Part shown: positions 46,691-56,540 of the stretch, in pieces
Layout of the letters: every line of letters begins with the position of its first letter
Numbering within the stretch: the first letter of the stretch is position 1
DNA from: Hyphomicrobium sp.
Lineage (GTDB): Bacteria; Pseudomonadota; Alphaproteobacteria; Rhizobiales; Hyphomicrobiaceae
Assembly: GCA_019751875.1 (NCBI GenBank)
Contig: JAIEMV010000002.1
Coordinates: 248,001 to 312,000, forward strand
Length of the DNA: 64,000 nucleotides
Direction of reading: 5' to 3'
Program-made: the position numbers and the translations under genes
The notes under the pieces: model-generated
Told to the model about the DNA's origin: nothing
The model's database searches: none
The model's input: the letters and a program-made list of their open reading frames with translations, nothing else

Positions 46691-49600
46691 ATGAAAGCGC
46701 TCGATGTCTTCGTTCGACGGCCGGTCATTGCCATCGTGCTCAACCTGGCACTCGTGCTGATCGGCCTTAGAGCCGCATCGAACCTGCCTGTTCAGCAGTA
46801 TCCGCGCATTGAAAGCTCTTCCATCGTCATCACGACGATCTACGTCGGCGCCTCCGCCGAAACCATTCGCGGCTTCGTCACCACCCCCATCGAACGCGCC
46901 GTCTCTTCGCTGACCGGCATCGACTATGTGGAATCCTCGAGCGTCCCTGGCCTCAGCACCGTCACCGCGCGTTTGAAGCTCAATCAGCCGAGCACGACCG
47001 CGCTTGCCGAAGTCGGCAATCGCCTAGACCAGATCCGCAGCGAACTGCCTCTCGAAATCGAATCTCCTGTCGTGGAAGTCCAGCGCGCCGACAGGCCTTA
47101 CGCGACGTTTTATGTCAGCGTCACGTCAGACGTCATGCAACCGGCCGAAGTGACGGATTACCTCATCCGCAACATTCAACCTCGCCTCAGCACGATCCCG
47201 AACGTTCAGCGCGTCGGCCTCGAAGGTTCGCGCCCACAGGCCATGCGCATCTGGCTCGACGCTGAGCGCCTGTCCGCCTTCGGACTGAACGCTACGGACG
47301 TAGAGGCCGCGCTCCGCCGCAACAACTTCCTGGCAGCCGTCGGCCGCGCGAAGAGCAACGAGATCCAAGTTGATTTGCTTGCCGACACGGACCTCAGAAA
47401 GGCCGAGGAGTTCGAACGCCTCATCGTTCGTGAGGACGGCGACCGGATTATTCGCATTTCGGACCTCGGCCGCGTAGAACTGGGTGCCGAAGAAGAACTC
47501 TCCAACGTCCGTCACAACGGCAAGGATGCGGTGTATCTCTCCGTCTGGCCGCTGCCGGGCACGAACGAAATCAAGGTCGCGCAAGACCTGCGCCGCGAGA
47601 TCAAGCTTATCGCACCCGATTTGCCGCAGGGCATGGAGATCGCGCTGGCCTACGACGGCGCCGTCTACATGGAGAACTCGATCAAGGAAATTATGACGAC
47701 CTTCGCCGAAACGGTGGCAATCGTAGGCCTGATCGTATTCGCCTTCCTTGGCTCCTGGCGCAGCGCACTGGTTCCTCTCGTGACCATTCCGATCTCCCTC
47801 ATCGGCGCGATGGCCGCTATGATGGCGATGGGCTTCTCGCTGAATCTTCTTACCCTTCTAGCGATCGTTTTGTCGGTCGGCCTTGTCGTCGACGACGCCA
47901 TCGTCGTGGTTGAAAATGTCTCGCGCCACATGCGCGATGGCATGACCCGTACTCAGGCCGCGCTGGTCAGTTCCCGCCAACTCTTCGCACCGATCGTCGC
48001 AATGACAATCACGCTTGCGGCGGTTTACGCCCCCATCGGCCTGCTCACAGGTCTCACCGGCGTGTTGTTCAAGGAGTTCGCCTTCACTCTCGCGACCGCC
48101 GTAATCGTGTCCGGCATTGTCGCGGTGACCCTCTCACCTATTATGAGCGCCTATACGGCACCGGAAGGTGGCCACGAGAGCCGGTACGCACGCTTCATCA
48201 ATCGCCAGATGGATCGCCTCGCAACGGCCTACGGGCGTTTGCTTGACGTCATCCTAGCGCTCCGCGCCCAGATCATCACGCTTGCGGCGTTCCTCGGCGT
48301 GCTGGCCGCGCCCCTCTACATGTTTTCAGGCAAGGAACTTGCGCCCGTAGAAGATGAAGGCTTCATCCTTCTGATCGTCAATTCCGCACCCGACGCGTCA
48401 CTCGCTTACACCTCGGGCCACATGGACAAAGTTTACGCCGTCGGAAAGGCACTGCCCGAGTTCGACGCCATGTTCGAGATCGTATTCCCTTCGAACGGCT
48501 TCGGCGGCTATCTCCTCAAGAACTGGCACGACCGCGAACGCAGCGCGCATGCAATTCAGCCGGAAATCTTCGGCGGCATTTCCCAGATCAAAGAATTGCA
48601 GATCTACCCAGTATTGCCCCCGCCGTTGCCAGGTGCCGGAAACTTCGACGTTGAACTGGTCTTGAAGGGTCCTGGAACGCCCGAGCAGATGGCCGGTTAT
48701 GCTCAGCGACTCGTCGGCGCCGCATTCGGTAGCGGCAAGTTCATGTTCGCAGACACGGACCTGAAAATCGATCTGCCGCAAGTACGCGTGAACATCGACC
48801 GCGAGCGCGTTGCCGATCTCGGTCTCGATCTCGCCGATATCGGTCGCCAGCTCGGCTTCCTTCTCGCTGGCAACTTCGTCAACCGCTTCACGCGCGAGGG
48901 CCGCGCCTACAAAGTCATCCCGCAGGTCGAACAGGCGGCCCGCGAATCAGCCGCGACCCTACTCGACTACAAAGTGCGCACACGATCCGGACAGCAGGTC
49001 CCGATCTCCTCGTTTGCAACACTGGAGACGACTACCGCCCCTCGCACGCTCGCACGCTTCCAGCAGGCCGACAGCTTCCGCGTCTATGGCGGCGTCGTCC
49101 CCGGTGTGACCAAAGCCGCAGGCCTAGATGCCCTCGAGACAGCGGCCAAAGGAATTCTTCCGCCCGGATACACCATCGATTACGCCGGCGAGTCCCGCCA
49201 GATCCGTCAGGAAGGCACGACGCTCGCAGGAACCCTGGGCTTCTCGATCCTGCTCATCTATCTCGTCCTCGCGGCGCAGTTCGGAAGCTTCCGCGATCCG
49301 CTCGTCGTCCTCTTAGGTTCCGTTCCGCTCGCACTGTCGGCGGCGCTCGTCTTCACCTTCCTCGGCTTCACGACAATCAACATCTATAGCCAGATTGGCC
49401 TGATCACCCTCGTCGGCTTGATCGCAAAGAATGGCATCCTCATCGTCGCCTTCGCTAACGAGCTACAGGAGATAGGGCACAGCAAAATTGCCGCCATCCG
49501 CGAAGCATCAATGACGCGCCTGCGACCAATTTTGATGACCACGGCTGCGACCGTCTTCGGGCATTTGCCGCTCGTCTTTGTGACAGGTGCAGGGGCCGAG

Positions 49601-49765
49601 GCGCGCAACAGCATCGGCATCATGCTTGTCAGCGGCATGGCCATCGGCACGCTTTTTACGCTTCTCATCCTGCCCGTGATCTACCTCGTCGTTGCAGCAG
49701 AGCATCGCCCCCGCGCGGAAGACGAGGACGTCGATATGTCAAAGGTAAAACCTGCCGTCGCCTGA
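46691..49765 (+). CDS. RND efflux pump, inner-membrane transporter (second system)
   Basis: The 1024-residue protein has RND-type domains with N-terminal DVFVRRPVIAIVLNLALVLIG, the proton-relay GLVVDDAIVVVENVSR, and C-terminal membrane helices TINIYSQIGLITLVGLIAKNG. No outer-membrane channel is encoded nearby. It is a separate pump from the minus-strand one at 34445, with different sequence in loops; both share the HAE1-type framework. Confidence 0.93.
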   Translation: MKALDVFVRRPVIAIVLNLALVLIGLRAASNLPVQQYPRIESSSIVITTIYVGASAETIRGFVTTPIERAVSSLTGIDYVESSSVPGLSTVTARLKLNQPSTTALAEVGNRLDQIRSELPLEIESPVVEVQRADRPYATFYVSVTSDVMQPAEVTDYLIRNIQPRLSTIPNVQRVGLEGSRPQAMRIWLDAERLSAFGLNATDVEAALRRNNFLAAVGRAKSNEIQVDLLADTDLRKAEEFERLIVREDGDRIIRISDLGRVELGAEEELSNVRHNGKDAVYLSVWPLPGTNEIKVAQDLRREIKLIAPDLPQGMEIALAYDGAVYMENSIKEIMTTFAETVAIVGLIVFAFLGSWRSALVPLVTIPISLIGAMAAMMAMGFSLNLLTLLAIVLSVGLVVDDAIVVVENVSRHMRDGMTRTQAALVSSRQLFAPIVAMTITLAAVYAPIGLLTGLTGVLFKEFAFTLATAVIVSGIVAVTLSPIMSAYTAPEGGHESRYARFINRQMDRLATAYGRLLDVILALRAQIITLAAFLGVLAAPLYMFSGKELAPVEDEGFILLIVNSAPDASLAYTSGHMDKVYAVGKALPEFDAMFEIVFPSNGFGGYLLKNWHDRERSAHAIQPEIFGGISQIKELQIYPVLPPPLPGAGNFDVELVLKGPGTPEQMAGYAQRLVGAAFGSGKFMFADTDLKIDLPQVRVNIDRERVADLGLDLADIGRQLGFLLAGNFVNRFTREGRAYKVIPQVEQAARESAATLLDYKVRTRSGQQVPISSFATLETTTAPRTLARFQQADSFRVYGGVVPGVTKAAGLDALETAAKGILPPGYTIDYAGESRQIRQEGTTLAGTLGFSILLIYLVLAAQFGSFRDPLVVLLGSVPLALSAALVFTFLGFTTINIYSQIGLITLVGLIAKNGILIVAFANELQEIGHSKIAAIREASMTRLRPILMTTAATVFGHLPLVFVTGAGAEARNSIGIMLVSGMAIGTLFTLLILPVIYLVVAAEHRPRAEDEDVDMSKVKPAVA

Positions 49766-49797
49766 GCAACCGGTTCTACAAAAGAACCGAAAAGGCT

Positions 49798-49821
49798 GGA
49801 CCCGGCCTCATGGCCGGGCCC
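49798..49821. terminator. Hairpin between the RND operon and the convergent acidic-protein gene
   Basis: GGACCCGGCC / GGCCGGGCCC, a 10-bp arm with one mismatch, and a TCAT loop. On the minus strand it is followed by AGCCTTTTC, a weak T-run; it can terminate the convergent minus gene (49839-50396) and perhaps the pump operon. Confidence 0.55.
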
Positions 49822-49838
49822 AATGGGTGGTCTGCTCT

Positions 49839-50396
49839 TTAGTTGATCGAAGCTGGAATCTCGCTGCCTTCCTCACAAGTTGCGGCAACGGGCGTCGCAT
49901 CGGAATCGGTTGGCAATTCGCTAGCCTGTTCCGCTTCTGGCTCCGCGACCTCCGCGGCCGTCCCACTGTCGGATGCCTCTTCTTCTACTGCTGCCTCTGC
50001 TTCATCGAATCCGGCAGAATTCTCTTCAGCAACTTCAACGGTCGCCGCAGTCTCACTGTCGGATGATGCGAGTTCAGCGACGGCGGCTTCTTCTGCTTCG
50101 GCAGCAGCGGGCAGCGGATCTGCCGTTGTGACGGCATCGGCCAGTTCGCCGCCTTCCTGCATGACGAGAACGGTACCGCAGGCGGCGATTGGGTCTGGCA
50201 CGGTTTCCTCTGCGACGGGAGCTTCAATCACGGGCTCGTGCGCATCGGTCTTGGCTTCAACTGTGGGCACGGGTCCTGTGACGAAATCGAAAAGTTGCTG
50301 CGCCGCGGAGAGAACCGCTTCCGGCTTTCCTCCGAGGTCGAACGCCATTTTCAAACACTGCATACGCTGCTCGTGCAGGTCCATGGGACGCTCCAT
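49839..50396 (-). CDS. Acidic Ala/Glu-rich protein of unknown function
   Basis: From ATG 50396 the protein has 185 residues. A short N-terminal helical block (MDLHEQRMQCLKMAFDLGG, about 5-30, with LFDFVTG) is followed by a long acidic, Ala/Glu/Ser/Thr/Val-rich low-complexity tail. No catalytic motif is seen. It may be an intrinsically disordered partner or nucleoid/stress-related protein; unrecognised. A second start, Met5 of MERPMDL, is also possible. Confidence 0.65.
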   Translation of the reverse strand: MERPMDLHEQRMQCLKMAFDLGGKPEAVLSAAQQLFDFVTGPVPTVEAKTDAHEPVIEAPVAEETVPDPIAACGTVLVMQEGGELADAVTTADPLPAAAEAEEAAVAELASSDSETAATVEVAEENSAGFDEAEAAVEEEASDSGTAAEVAEPEAEQASELPTDSDATPVAATCEEGSEIPASIN

Positions 50397-50984
50397 AAAT
50401 TTTGGGGTTTGGTACCGTCGAGTGCCACGTCTCTTCGCGTGACATGCGTATCGTACGCTGCTTCGGTGTGGCGGCATCATCCTGCGGCCTGTTTTGACAA
50501 GAATATATTTTGCTCACGCTTCTCCGTAGTCGCTGCATGAAAGTTTTGCCGTTACGAACCGAAGCTTGAAGCCTCCCACTGCACACGCTGTGAGAAGTTG
50601 ACCCCTCTTGACGAGCTTCAAATCAGTCTTCCGGCAGGTGTCTCGTATCTGCGGGACCACCGAAAGATGGACGGTGCCACGATAACGATGACCTTGATGC
50701 TGACCGCCGCTTGGCCTTGCGGCTGATATCTGTTGCTGTCGATACTCTGGTATAAGCTTGGGCGCAGCCATTGCCACGGGGTTAGCCGGTTCCGATCGGG
50801 CACAAGGGGCTTAGGGATATGCTGAATTGAAAATCGATCGACGAGGTTATCGAGCCGAGCCCGGAAAAGCTCGATACTTCCGGCGCGCCTGTGCTTTTCT
50901 ACCGTCGAGACACAGGTCCACTGTTGGGCTCTCTGAAAGCGACAGCGGCCGGGGGCGGTTCCGTGTTTATCTGGAGGCAATCTG
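50397..50984. other. Intergenic region upstream of puuB-like gene
   Basis: About 590 bp without a gene I can support; open frames within it (for example on the minus strand 50618-50980) are not convincing and have no recognisable domain. The plus gene that follows has GGAGG 7 nt before its ATG. A TTGACA hexamer near 50505 has no matching -10 that I can defend. Confidence 0.4.
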
Positions 50985-52289
50985 ATGAGTGCACAGGGTC
51001 ATCCATATCCCGGCACCGGCGCACACATTGGCAGCTACTACGCTGCATCGGCCAATCCCGCGCCAAAACGGCCTGAACTAACCGGAACGCAGAGTATCGA
51101 TGTCTGCGTCGTCGGAGCGGGTTATACCGGCCTGTCGACGGCGCTCCATTTGGCGGAGAAGGGCCACAAGATTGCAATCATCGAAGGCGCGCTCGTCGGG
51201 TGGGGTGCATCAGGTCGAAATGGCGGCCAAATCGTCAACGGGTTGAATGCCAGCCTCGGTACGATTGAGCGGCGTTTTGGCCCGCAGACTGCCCATGCGG
51301 TCGGCAAGATGCTGCAGGAAGGCGGCAAGATTATCCGTGACCTCATCCGGCGCTACGATATCAAATGCGACCTGAAAGAGGGCAATCTCTTCGCCGCCTA
51401 CACGTCCAAGCAGATGCTCGAGCTCGAGGCCAAAAAGGAACTCTGGCGCAAGCACGGTATGGATGACCATGAGATGGTGGACAAGGCTGGTATGCACAAG
51501 CACGTGCAGTCCGACGTCTACCAGGGTGGCATGATCGATCATTCAGGCGGCCATATGCATCCGCTGAATCTGGCGCTCGGAGAGGCCGCCGCCTTCGAGT
51601 CTTTGGGCGGCATTATTTACGAGCATTCTCCGGTCATTTCCGTGTCACAGGGTGCAAGTCCGAGGGTGACTACCCCTAAAGGCGAAATGCGTTGCAAAAC
51701 CCTTGTGCTGTGCGGCAACGCCTATCTCGGCCACGTCGTCCCCGAATTGACTTGGCGTATCATGCCGTTCTCCACCCAGGTCATGGCGACCGAGCCGCTG
51801 GGCGATCGCGGCAAACAACTGTTGCCGACAGACTTATGTGTTGAGGACGTCCGCTACATCCTGGACTACTACCGCCTGTCGGCGGACCAGCGGCTGCTGT
51901 TCGGCGGCGGGACCGTTTACGGCGGCACTGATCCCGCAGACATTGAAGCTAAACTGCGCCGTAACATGGACAAAGTATTTCCACAGCTGAAGGGAATTAA
52001 AATTGACTATGCTTGGAGCGGGAACTGCGCACTTTCCTTCACGCGCGTACCGCAGATGGGCAGGCTCAGCCAGAATACGTACGTTGCCCATGGCTATAGT
52101 GGACATGGCATTTGCGGCTCACATCTTTTCGGGCGCATTCTCTCGGAAGCGATCAACGGCGATCTGACCCGCTTCGACATTTTTGCAAAGTTACCTTCGT
52201 ACCCGTTCCCTGGCGGGCAGGCATTTCGCGTGCCGTACTCTGTCGCTGGATCCTGGTGGTACGGCCTGCGCGACCGGCTCGGCGTGTAG
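50985..52289 (+). CDS. FAD-dependent amine oxidoreductase, gamma-glutamylputrescine oxidase-like
   Basis: The 434-residue DAO-family protein has the FAD motif VCVVGAGYTGLSTALHLAE (about 41-59), the GRNGGQ flavin-site segment (about 78-84) typical of PuuB-type oxidases, and C-terminal SGHGICGSHLFGR. PuuB oxidises gamma-glutamylputrescine. The genes for a PuuA-like glutamine synthetase, aminotransferase and amidotransferase about 3-6 kb downstream support this role. The exact substrate (putrescine, other polyamine or amine) is unknown. Confidence 0.85.
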   Translation: MSAQGHPYPGTGAHIGSYYAASANPAPKRPELTGTQSIDVCVVGAGYTGLSTALHLAEKGHKIAIIEGALVGWGASGRNGGQIVNGLNASLGTIERRFGPQTAHAVGKMLQEGGKIIRDLIRRYDIKCDLKEGNLFAAYTSKQMLELEAKKELWRKHGMDDHEMVDKAGMHKHVQSDVYQGGMIDHSGGHMHPLNLALGEAAAFESLGGIIYEHSPVISVSQGASPRVTTPKGEMRCKTLVLCGNAYLGHVVPELTWRIMPFSTQVMATEPLGDRGKQLLPTDLCVEDVRYILDYYRLSADQRLLFGGGTVYGGTDPADIEAKLRRNMDKVFPQLKGIKIDYAWSGNCALSFTRVPQMGRLSQNTYVAHGYSGHGICGSHLFGRILSEAINGDLTRFDIFAKLPSYPFPGGQAFRVPYSVAGSWWYGLRDRLGV

Positions 52290-52297
52290 TCCTTGAG

Positions 52298-52504
52298 CTA
52301 TCGCCGTGTCTGCCACCACGTGGCGACCAGCCCGAACAGGATCATGAGGGGCAGCGCGAAAAGCAGCACCGTCCAAATGGTCAGTGCGATCCCAAGAACG
52401 AGCCCTGCAATGACCACGAACGCGAGAGCGGCTGCCAGCATGATGAGCCAGGCGCGCCATCCGGAGACGACGGTCGGGACGCCATTGCGATAGATGACGA
52501 TCAT
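52298..52504 (-). CDS. Small two-helix membrane protein, unknown
   Basis: The 68-residue protein has two hydrophobic segments (about 17-40 and 43-62) after a short N-terminus (MIVIYRNGVPTVVSG). No family recognised. It converges on the puuB-like gene, 8 bp apart. Confidence 0.6.
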   Translation of the reverse strand: MIVIYRNGVPTVVSGWRAWLIMLAAALAFVVIAGLVLGIALTIWTVLLFALPLMILFGLVATWWQTRR

Positions 52505-52901
52505 TGTTTTCTGACCTGCACAGCTTTCACGAGCATCGATAGAAAAACAACCTGCGCCTTTAGGTTTTTACGCTCGGCCTCTTCAATTGAGAACCATTGC
52601 GCTTGAGAGTGATGCCAACACTGAGCGCGGATTTTTGCGGCAATACAGATAAACCTCGGTCCCGTGGCCTCACTACGACGTCCGGTCCATGCCAATCGGG
52701 GACGCCAAGCTCGCTCAGAACTGATGCTGTCGTGGCTAACGGACGGTGAGGCGCAACCCAGAAAAACTCATCGCTGCGCAAGAGTCAAACGCATGAGGCC
52801 GAGGGCAGCGAGATCCTAATTTTGGTCAGAAAACCTTTTGCAAACAGCAGCATGAGACCGGCGGTCCCGCCGGTCTGGGTGTTTGCAGTCTTGTACGTAG
52901 A
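52505..52901. other. Intergenic region between small membrane gene and tRNA-Glu
   Basis: About 400 bp. Minus-strand short frames (52501-52695, 52560-52781) are unsupported. It contains a strong hairpin, 52855-52876, close to the tRNA 3' end. Confidence 0.4.
52855..52876 (-). terminator. Probable terminator-like hairpin after tRNA-Glu
   Basis: Inverted repeat AGACCGGCGG/CCGCCGGTCT separated by 2 bp, 25 bp downstream of the tRNA-Glu 3' end on the minus strand. No immediate T-run; the outer GCAAAC/GTTTGC pair extends it. Confidence 0.5.
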
Positions 52902-52976
52902 TGGCGCTCCCTAGGGGAATCGAACCCCTCTTTCAAGAATGAAAATCTCGCGTCCTAACCGATAGACGAAGGGAGC
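52902..52976 (-). tRNA. tRNA-Glu (anticodon TTC), CCA encoded
   Basis: The minus strand folds as a tRNA: acceptor GCTCCCT/AGGGAGC, D-arm GTC...GAC, anticodon stem CGAGA/TCTTG with loop TTTTCAT (anticodon TTC), T-arm AGGGG/CCCCT with TTCGATT loop. The discriminator G is followed by genomic CCA (52902-52904). 75 nt with CCA. Confidence 0.97.
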
Positions 52977-53047
52977 AGCGCGGGTGGGTATAGGGGGGTT
53001 TGCCGTCGAGTGCAAGTCGGGTCGGAACGTGGCGTCAGAACGCCGCC

Positions 53048-54901
53048 TCATCCCTGCCGGCGGGGGTCCGCGGCGTCTTCTATGGTCAATTCGATCTTCT
53101 CCCGACCGCCCCAAGTGTCCCGCTTCAGCGAACCTGCAACATGAACCGGCATTCCCCCCGTATTTTGCAAGAGATCGCCCAGGGGCTGCCCAATCGCGCG
53201 GAAGGCGACACCCTCGAGCCGCGACCCGTCCGTCGCCTCCAGCACACAGCGCAGATGCGCCTCGCCCACCTGCTTGGCGAACTTCACCCGCACCGACGGA
53301 AATGCAAAGCGCGGCTGGGCGTTGCCCTGCCCATAGGGTCCCGCCCGCTCGATAAGGTCCATGAGCGCGTCCGTCACACCGGACGGCACAAGCGCACCAT
53401 CGACCTCGAGCCCCACGCGCGCACGCGCCGCCGAAGCCGCATCCGCGAGTTCTCTGGCGAAATATGACTCGACCGATCCCAACCGCTCCCGCGCAACCGT
53501 CAAACCCGCAGCCATCGCGTGACCGCCGCCCTTCTGCAACAGTCCCGCAGCCACCGCGCCACGGACGGCCGCGCCGATGTCCACCCCCGCGACGGACCGC
53601 AAGGACCCGGTTCCAGTCTGCGCGCCCGATCCCGCCTGCTTTTCCCACGCGATCACACAGCTCGGCCGGCCGAACCGCTCCACAAGGCGGCTCGCCACGA
53701 GCCCCACGATGCCCTTGTGCCAACTCTCCGACCCGACCACGACGATGGGCAAATCCGGCATCTCGGAAACTCGGCGGTCGGCATCGGCGAACGCCTCTTC
53801 GAGCATCTGCGTCTCGATGGCTTTACGTTCTTTGTTCAACTTGTCGAGCAGCACCGCGATCTTCTGCGCTTCCGTCTCGTCTTCCGTCGTCAGCAGACGC
53901 GCGCCCAGCGCCGCGTCTCCGATGCGTCCGCCCGCATTGATGCGCGGTCCCAGAATGTAGCCGAGGTGGTACGTCGTCGGCGCCTGATTGAGACCCGCCG
54001 CATCGAACAACGCGCGCAGCCCCACATTCTCGCGCGATTTCATGACGGCGAGCCCCTTGCGCACATAGGCGCGATTGAGCCCCGTCAGCGGCACCACGTC
54101 CGCCACTGTCGCCAGCGCAACGAGATCGAGATCCGCGAGCAGATCCGGCGGCGTGACCCCGCTTGCGTAGTATCCCCGCTGGCGCAGCACGCGCATCACC
54201 GCAACGAGCACAAGGAAAACGACCCCCGCCGCGCACAAATGCCCCTGACCCGACACGTCATCCTGCCGGTTCGGATTGACGAGCCCGGCCACCTCGGGAA
54301 GCGTCTCATCCGCCTGGTGGTGATCGATGACGAGGATATCGGTGCCGAACCTCTTTGCCGCAGCCATGGTTTCAAAGCTCGTCGTCCCGCAATCTACAGT
54401 GACGATGAGCTTCGCCCCTTCCTTCACCAGCGTTTCGAGTGCAGCGATGTTCGGGCCATAGCCTTCGAAGATGCGGTCGGGGATATAGATGCGCGGGGTC
54501 GTATCATGCGCCATCAGAAAACGAGCCATCAGCGCCGACGAGCAGGCCCCATCGACGTCGTAGTCTCCGAAGATCGCAACTGGCTCACGCCGCACGATCG
54601 CATCCGCGATCCGCTCCGCCACGCGGTCCATGCCCGCGAGCGACGCCGGATCTGGCATCAGGGCTTTCACGCTTGGATCGAGAAAAACGGGCACGTCACT
54701 GAGAGCCACACCGCGCGCAGCCAAGACACGGCCCAGCAGTTCCGGCAGCCCGTGCTGCTGGCTGATGGCCAGCGCCAGATTCTGCGCATCCCGCGGCAAC
54801 CGCTCGCGCCAGACATATCCGCGCGCGGACTGCGACACATCGAGAAAAGCCGCTGCCTCACCAGTTGTCTCCGCCGCGTGCCTCTTCCTGACCGCAACCA
54901 T
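53048..54901 (-). CDS. recJ: Single-stranded-DNA-specific exonuclease RecJ
   Basis: RecJ degrades single-stranded DNA 5'-3' in recombination and repair. From ATG 54901 (GAGGGGG upstream) it has 617 residues. DHH-superfamily motifs are visible: FGDYDVDGACSSALM (motif I), TVDCGTTS, VIDHHQ (motif III, DHH), LGPRINAGGRIGDA, and the DHHA1 domain signature GGGHAMAAGLT. The frame is open to 55036, but the conserved sequence begins well after it. Confidence 0.95.
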   Translation of the reverse strand: MVAVRKRHAAETTGEAAAFLDVSQSARGYVWRERLPRDAQNLALAISQQHGLPELLGRVLAARGVALSDVPVFLDPSVKALMPDPASLAGMDRVAERIADAIVRREPVAIFGDYDVDGACSSALMARFLMAHDTTPRIYIPDRIFEGYGPNIAALETLVKEGAKLIVTVDCGTTSFETMAAAKRFGTDILVIDHHQADETLPEVAGLVNPNRQDDVSGQGHLCAAGVVFLVLVAVMRVLRQRGYYASGVTPPDLLADLDLVALATVADVVPLTGLNRAYVRKGLAVMKSRENVGLRALFDAAGLNQAPTTYHLGYILGPRINAGGRIGDAALGARLLTTEDETEAQKIAVLLDKLNKERKAIETQMLEEAFADADRRVSEMPDLPIVVVGSESWHKGIVGLVASRLVERFGRPSCVIAWEKQAGSGAQTGTGSLRSVAGVDIGAAVRGAVAAGLLQKGGGHAMAAGLTVARERLGSVESYFARELADAASAARARVGLEVDGALVPSGVTDALMDLIERAGPYGQGNAQPRFAFPSVRVKFAKQVGEAHLRCVLEATDGSRLEGVAFRAIGQPLGDLLQNTGGMPVHVAGSLKRDTWGGREKIELTIEDAADPRRQG

Positions 54902-55110
54902 CGCCTCGCCCCCTCGAATCACCTCGTCCGAGTTGACCACCGCAGCCAGCCGCAAGCGAGGCAGAGGCCCGACTTGCCAACAGAGTTGTTGCCACATCCC
55001 GTTCACCGGACACCGGTCTTCGCCTTGCCGTCGCAAGCGCGGCTGAATAGGGTGGAGGACAACAAAAAAATGGGGCGCCCGACGGCGGCGCTCGAACCGG
55101 CGCGGAACCG

Positions 55111-56505
55111 ATGTCAGCCAACAGCCCCGCAGTTGACCCTCAGCGCGTCACGGCGCTGCTTGCCCGTGAGCGCTCGCGCTTTGCCGAACGCACGCCGAAG
55201 TCGCACGCTCTGGCGGAGCGGACCGCGAAACATTGGCTCAACGGCGTACCGATGCACTGGATGGTCGATTGGGGTACGCCCTACCCGCTCTTCGTCACGG
55301 AAGCCCGCGGTGTCGCGCTCACGGACGCGGACGGACACAGCTATGTCGATTTCTGTCTGGGCGATACCGGCGCCATGTTCGGTCATTCGCCTCCAGCCGT
55401 GGCAGACGCCATCCGCCGCCAGGCCGATCGCGGCCTGACCACCATGCTGCCGAGCCCCGATGCCGCCATCGTCGGCGAACTCCTCGCCCAGCGCTTCAAA
55501 CTCCCGTACTGGCAGGTGACCGCCACCGCCTCCGACGCCAATCGCTCCGTCATTCGCTGGGCGCGCGCCGCAACCGGCCGACGAAAACTCCTGGTCTTTA
55601 ACGGTTGCTATCATGGCGCCGTCGACGACACCTTCGTCGCGCTCGAAAACGGCAAGCCGCGCAATCGCCCCGGGCTTGTCGGCGAAGTCCGTGACGTCAC
55701 GGTCGACACGGTTGTCATCGAGTTCAACGATCTGACAGCGCTTGAAGCCGCACTGGCAAACAACGACATCGCGCTCGTTCTCGCCGAGCCCGTCATGACC
55801 AACTGCGGCATGGTCCTTCCAGAAGATGGCTACCACGACGCGCTGCGCAGCCTCACGCGCAAGCACGGTACCCTCCTCTGCATCGACGAAACGCACACCA
55901 TCAGTTCCGGAGCCGGCGGCTACACCGCAACACACGGGCTTGAGCCCGACTTCTTCGTCATGGGCAAACCCATCTCCGGCGGCGTGCCGGCTGCGATCTA
56001 CGGCTGGAGCGACGCTGTCGATGCCAGGATCAAGATGTACATGGCCGACCGCGAAGGCGGCTACAGCGGCATCGGCACGACACTCTCAGGCAGCGCCCTG
56101 CAGCTCGCCTGCATGCGTGCCGTACTAGAGACAATTATAACCGATGAAGTGTACGGGCGGGCGCTCCCGCTCGCGGAATTCCTCGAACGTGGCATAGAAA
56201 CGATCATCCGGCACCACGACCTGCCGTGGCATGTGGTCCGCGTCGGCCTGCGCGCGGAAATCGTCTCTGCGGCCGAGCATCCGCGCAACGGCACCCAGGC
56301 GCTTCTTTTCGCCCATAGCGAAGCCGAACACGCGCTCCACCTTTATTGCCTGAACCGCGGCGTGGTCATCACGCCGTTCCACAACATGATGCTCGTCTGC
56401 CCCGAAACGACAGAACCCGACGTCGCGCGACTGCTGAATGCGCTGGACGGCGCGATGTCAGAACTCTCTGGCAAGCTCCCTCTGCGCGCGACCGCAACCC
56501 ACTGA
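55111..56505 (+). CDS. Class III PLP aminotransferase (polyamine-catabolic type inferred)
   Basis: The 464-residue PLP-dependent enzyme has the class III fold: YVDFCLGDTGAMFGHSPP in the N-terminal part, NGCYHGAVDDTF, the cofactor-binding CIDETHTISSGAGGY and the catalytic Lys in FVMGKPISGGVPAA. It resembles glutamate-1-semialdehyde/omega-amino-acid aminotransferases. It stands 35 bp before a PuuA-like synthetase, so it probably transaminates an amine or semialdehyde in that pathway; the substrate is an inference. Confidence 0.85.
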   Translation: MSANSPAVDPQRVTALLARERSRFAERTPKSHALAERTAKHWLNGVPMHWMVDWGTPYPLFVTEARGVALTDADGHSYVDFCLGDTGAMFGHSPPAVADAIRRQADRGLTTMLPSPDAAIVGELLAQRFKLPYWQVTATASDANRSVIRWARAATGRRKLLVFNGCYHGAVDDTFVALENGKPRNRPGLVGEVRDVTVDTVVIEFNDLTALEAALANNDIALVLAEPVMTNCGMVLPEDGYHDALRSLTRKHGTLLCIDETHTISSGAGGYTATHGLEPDFFVMGKPISGGVPAAIYGWSDAVDARIKMYMADREGGYSGIGTTLSGSALQLACMRAVLETIITDEVYGRALPLAEFLERGIETIIRHHDLPWHVVRVGLRAEIVSAAEHPRNGTQALLFAHSEAEHALHLYCLNRGVVITPFHNMMLVCPETTEPDVARLLNALDGAMSELSGKLPLRATATH

Positions 56506-56540
56506 CCCGGACGCACAACGAACCCCACCCGAGACCGCTC

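Noticed and set aside
50618-50980. Minus-strand 120-codon frame in the gap before the puuB-like gene
   Set aside because: No RBS, no domain, and composition not like neighbouring genes.
53519-55438. A plus-strand open frame of about 640 codons opposite recJ
   Set aside because: Antisense shadow of recJ that runs into the aminotransferase gene in the wrong frame.
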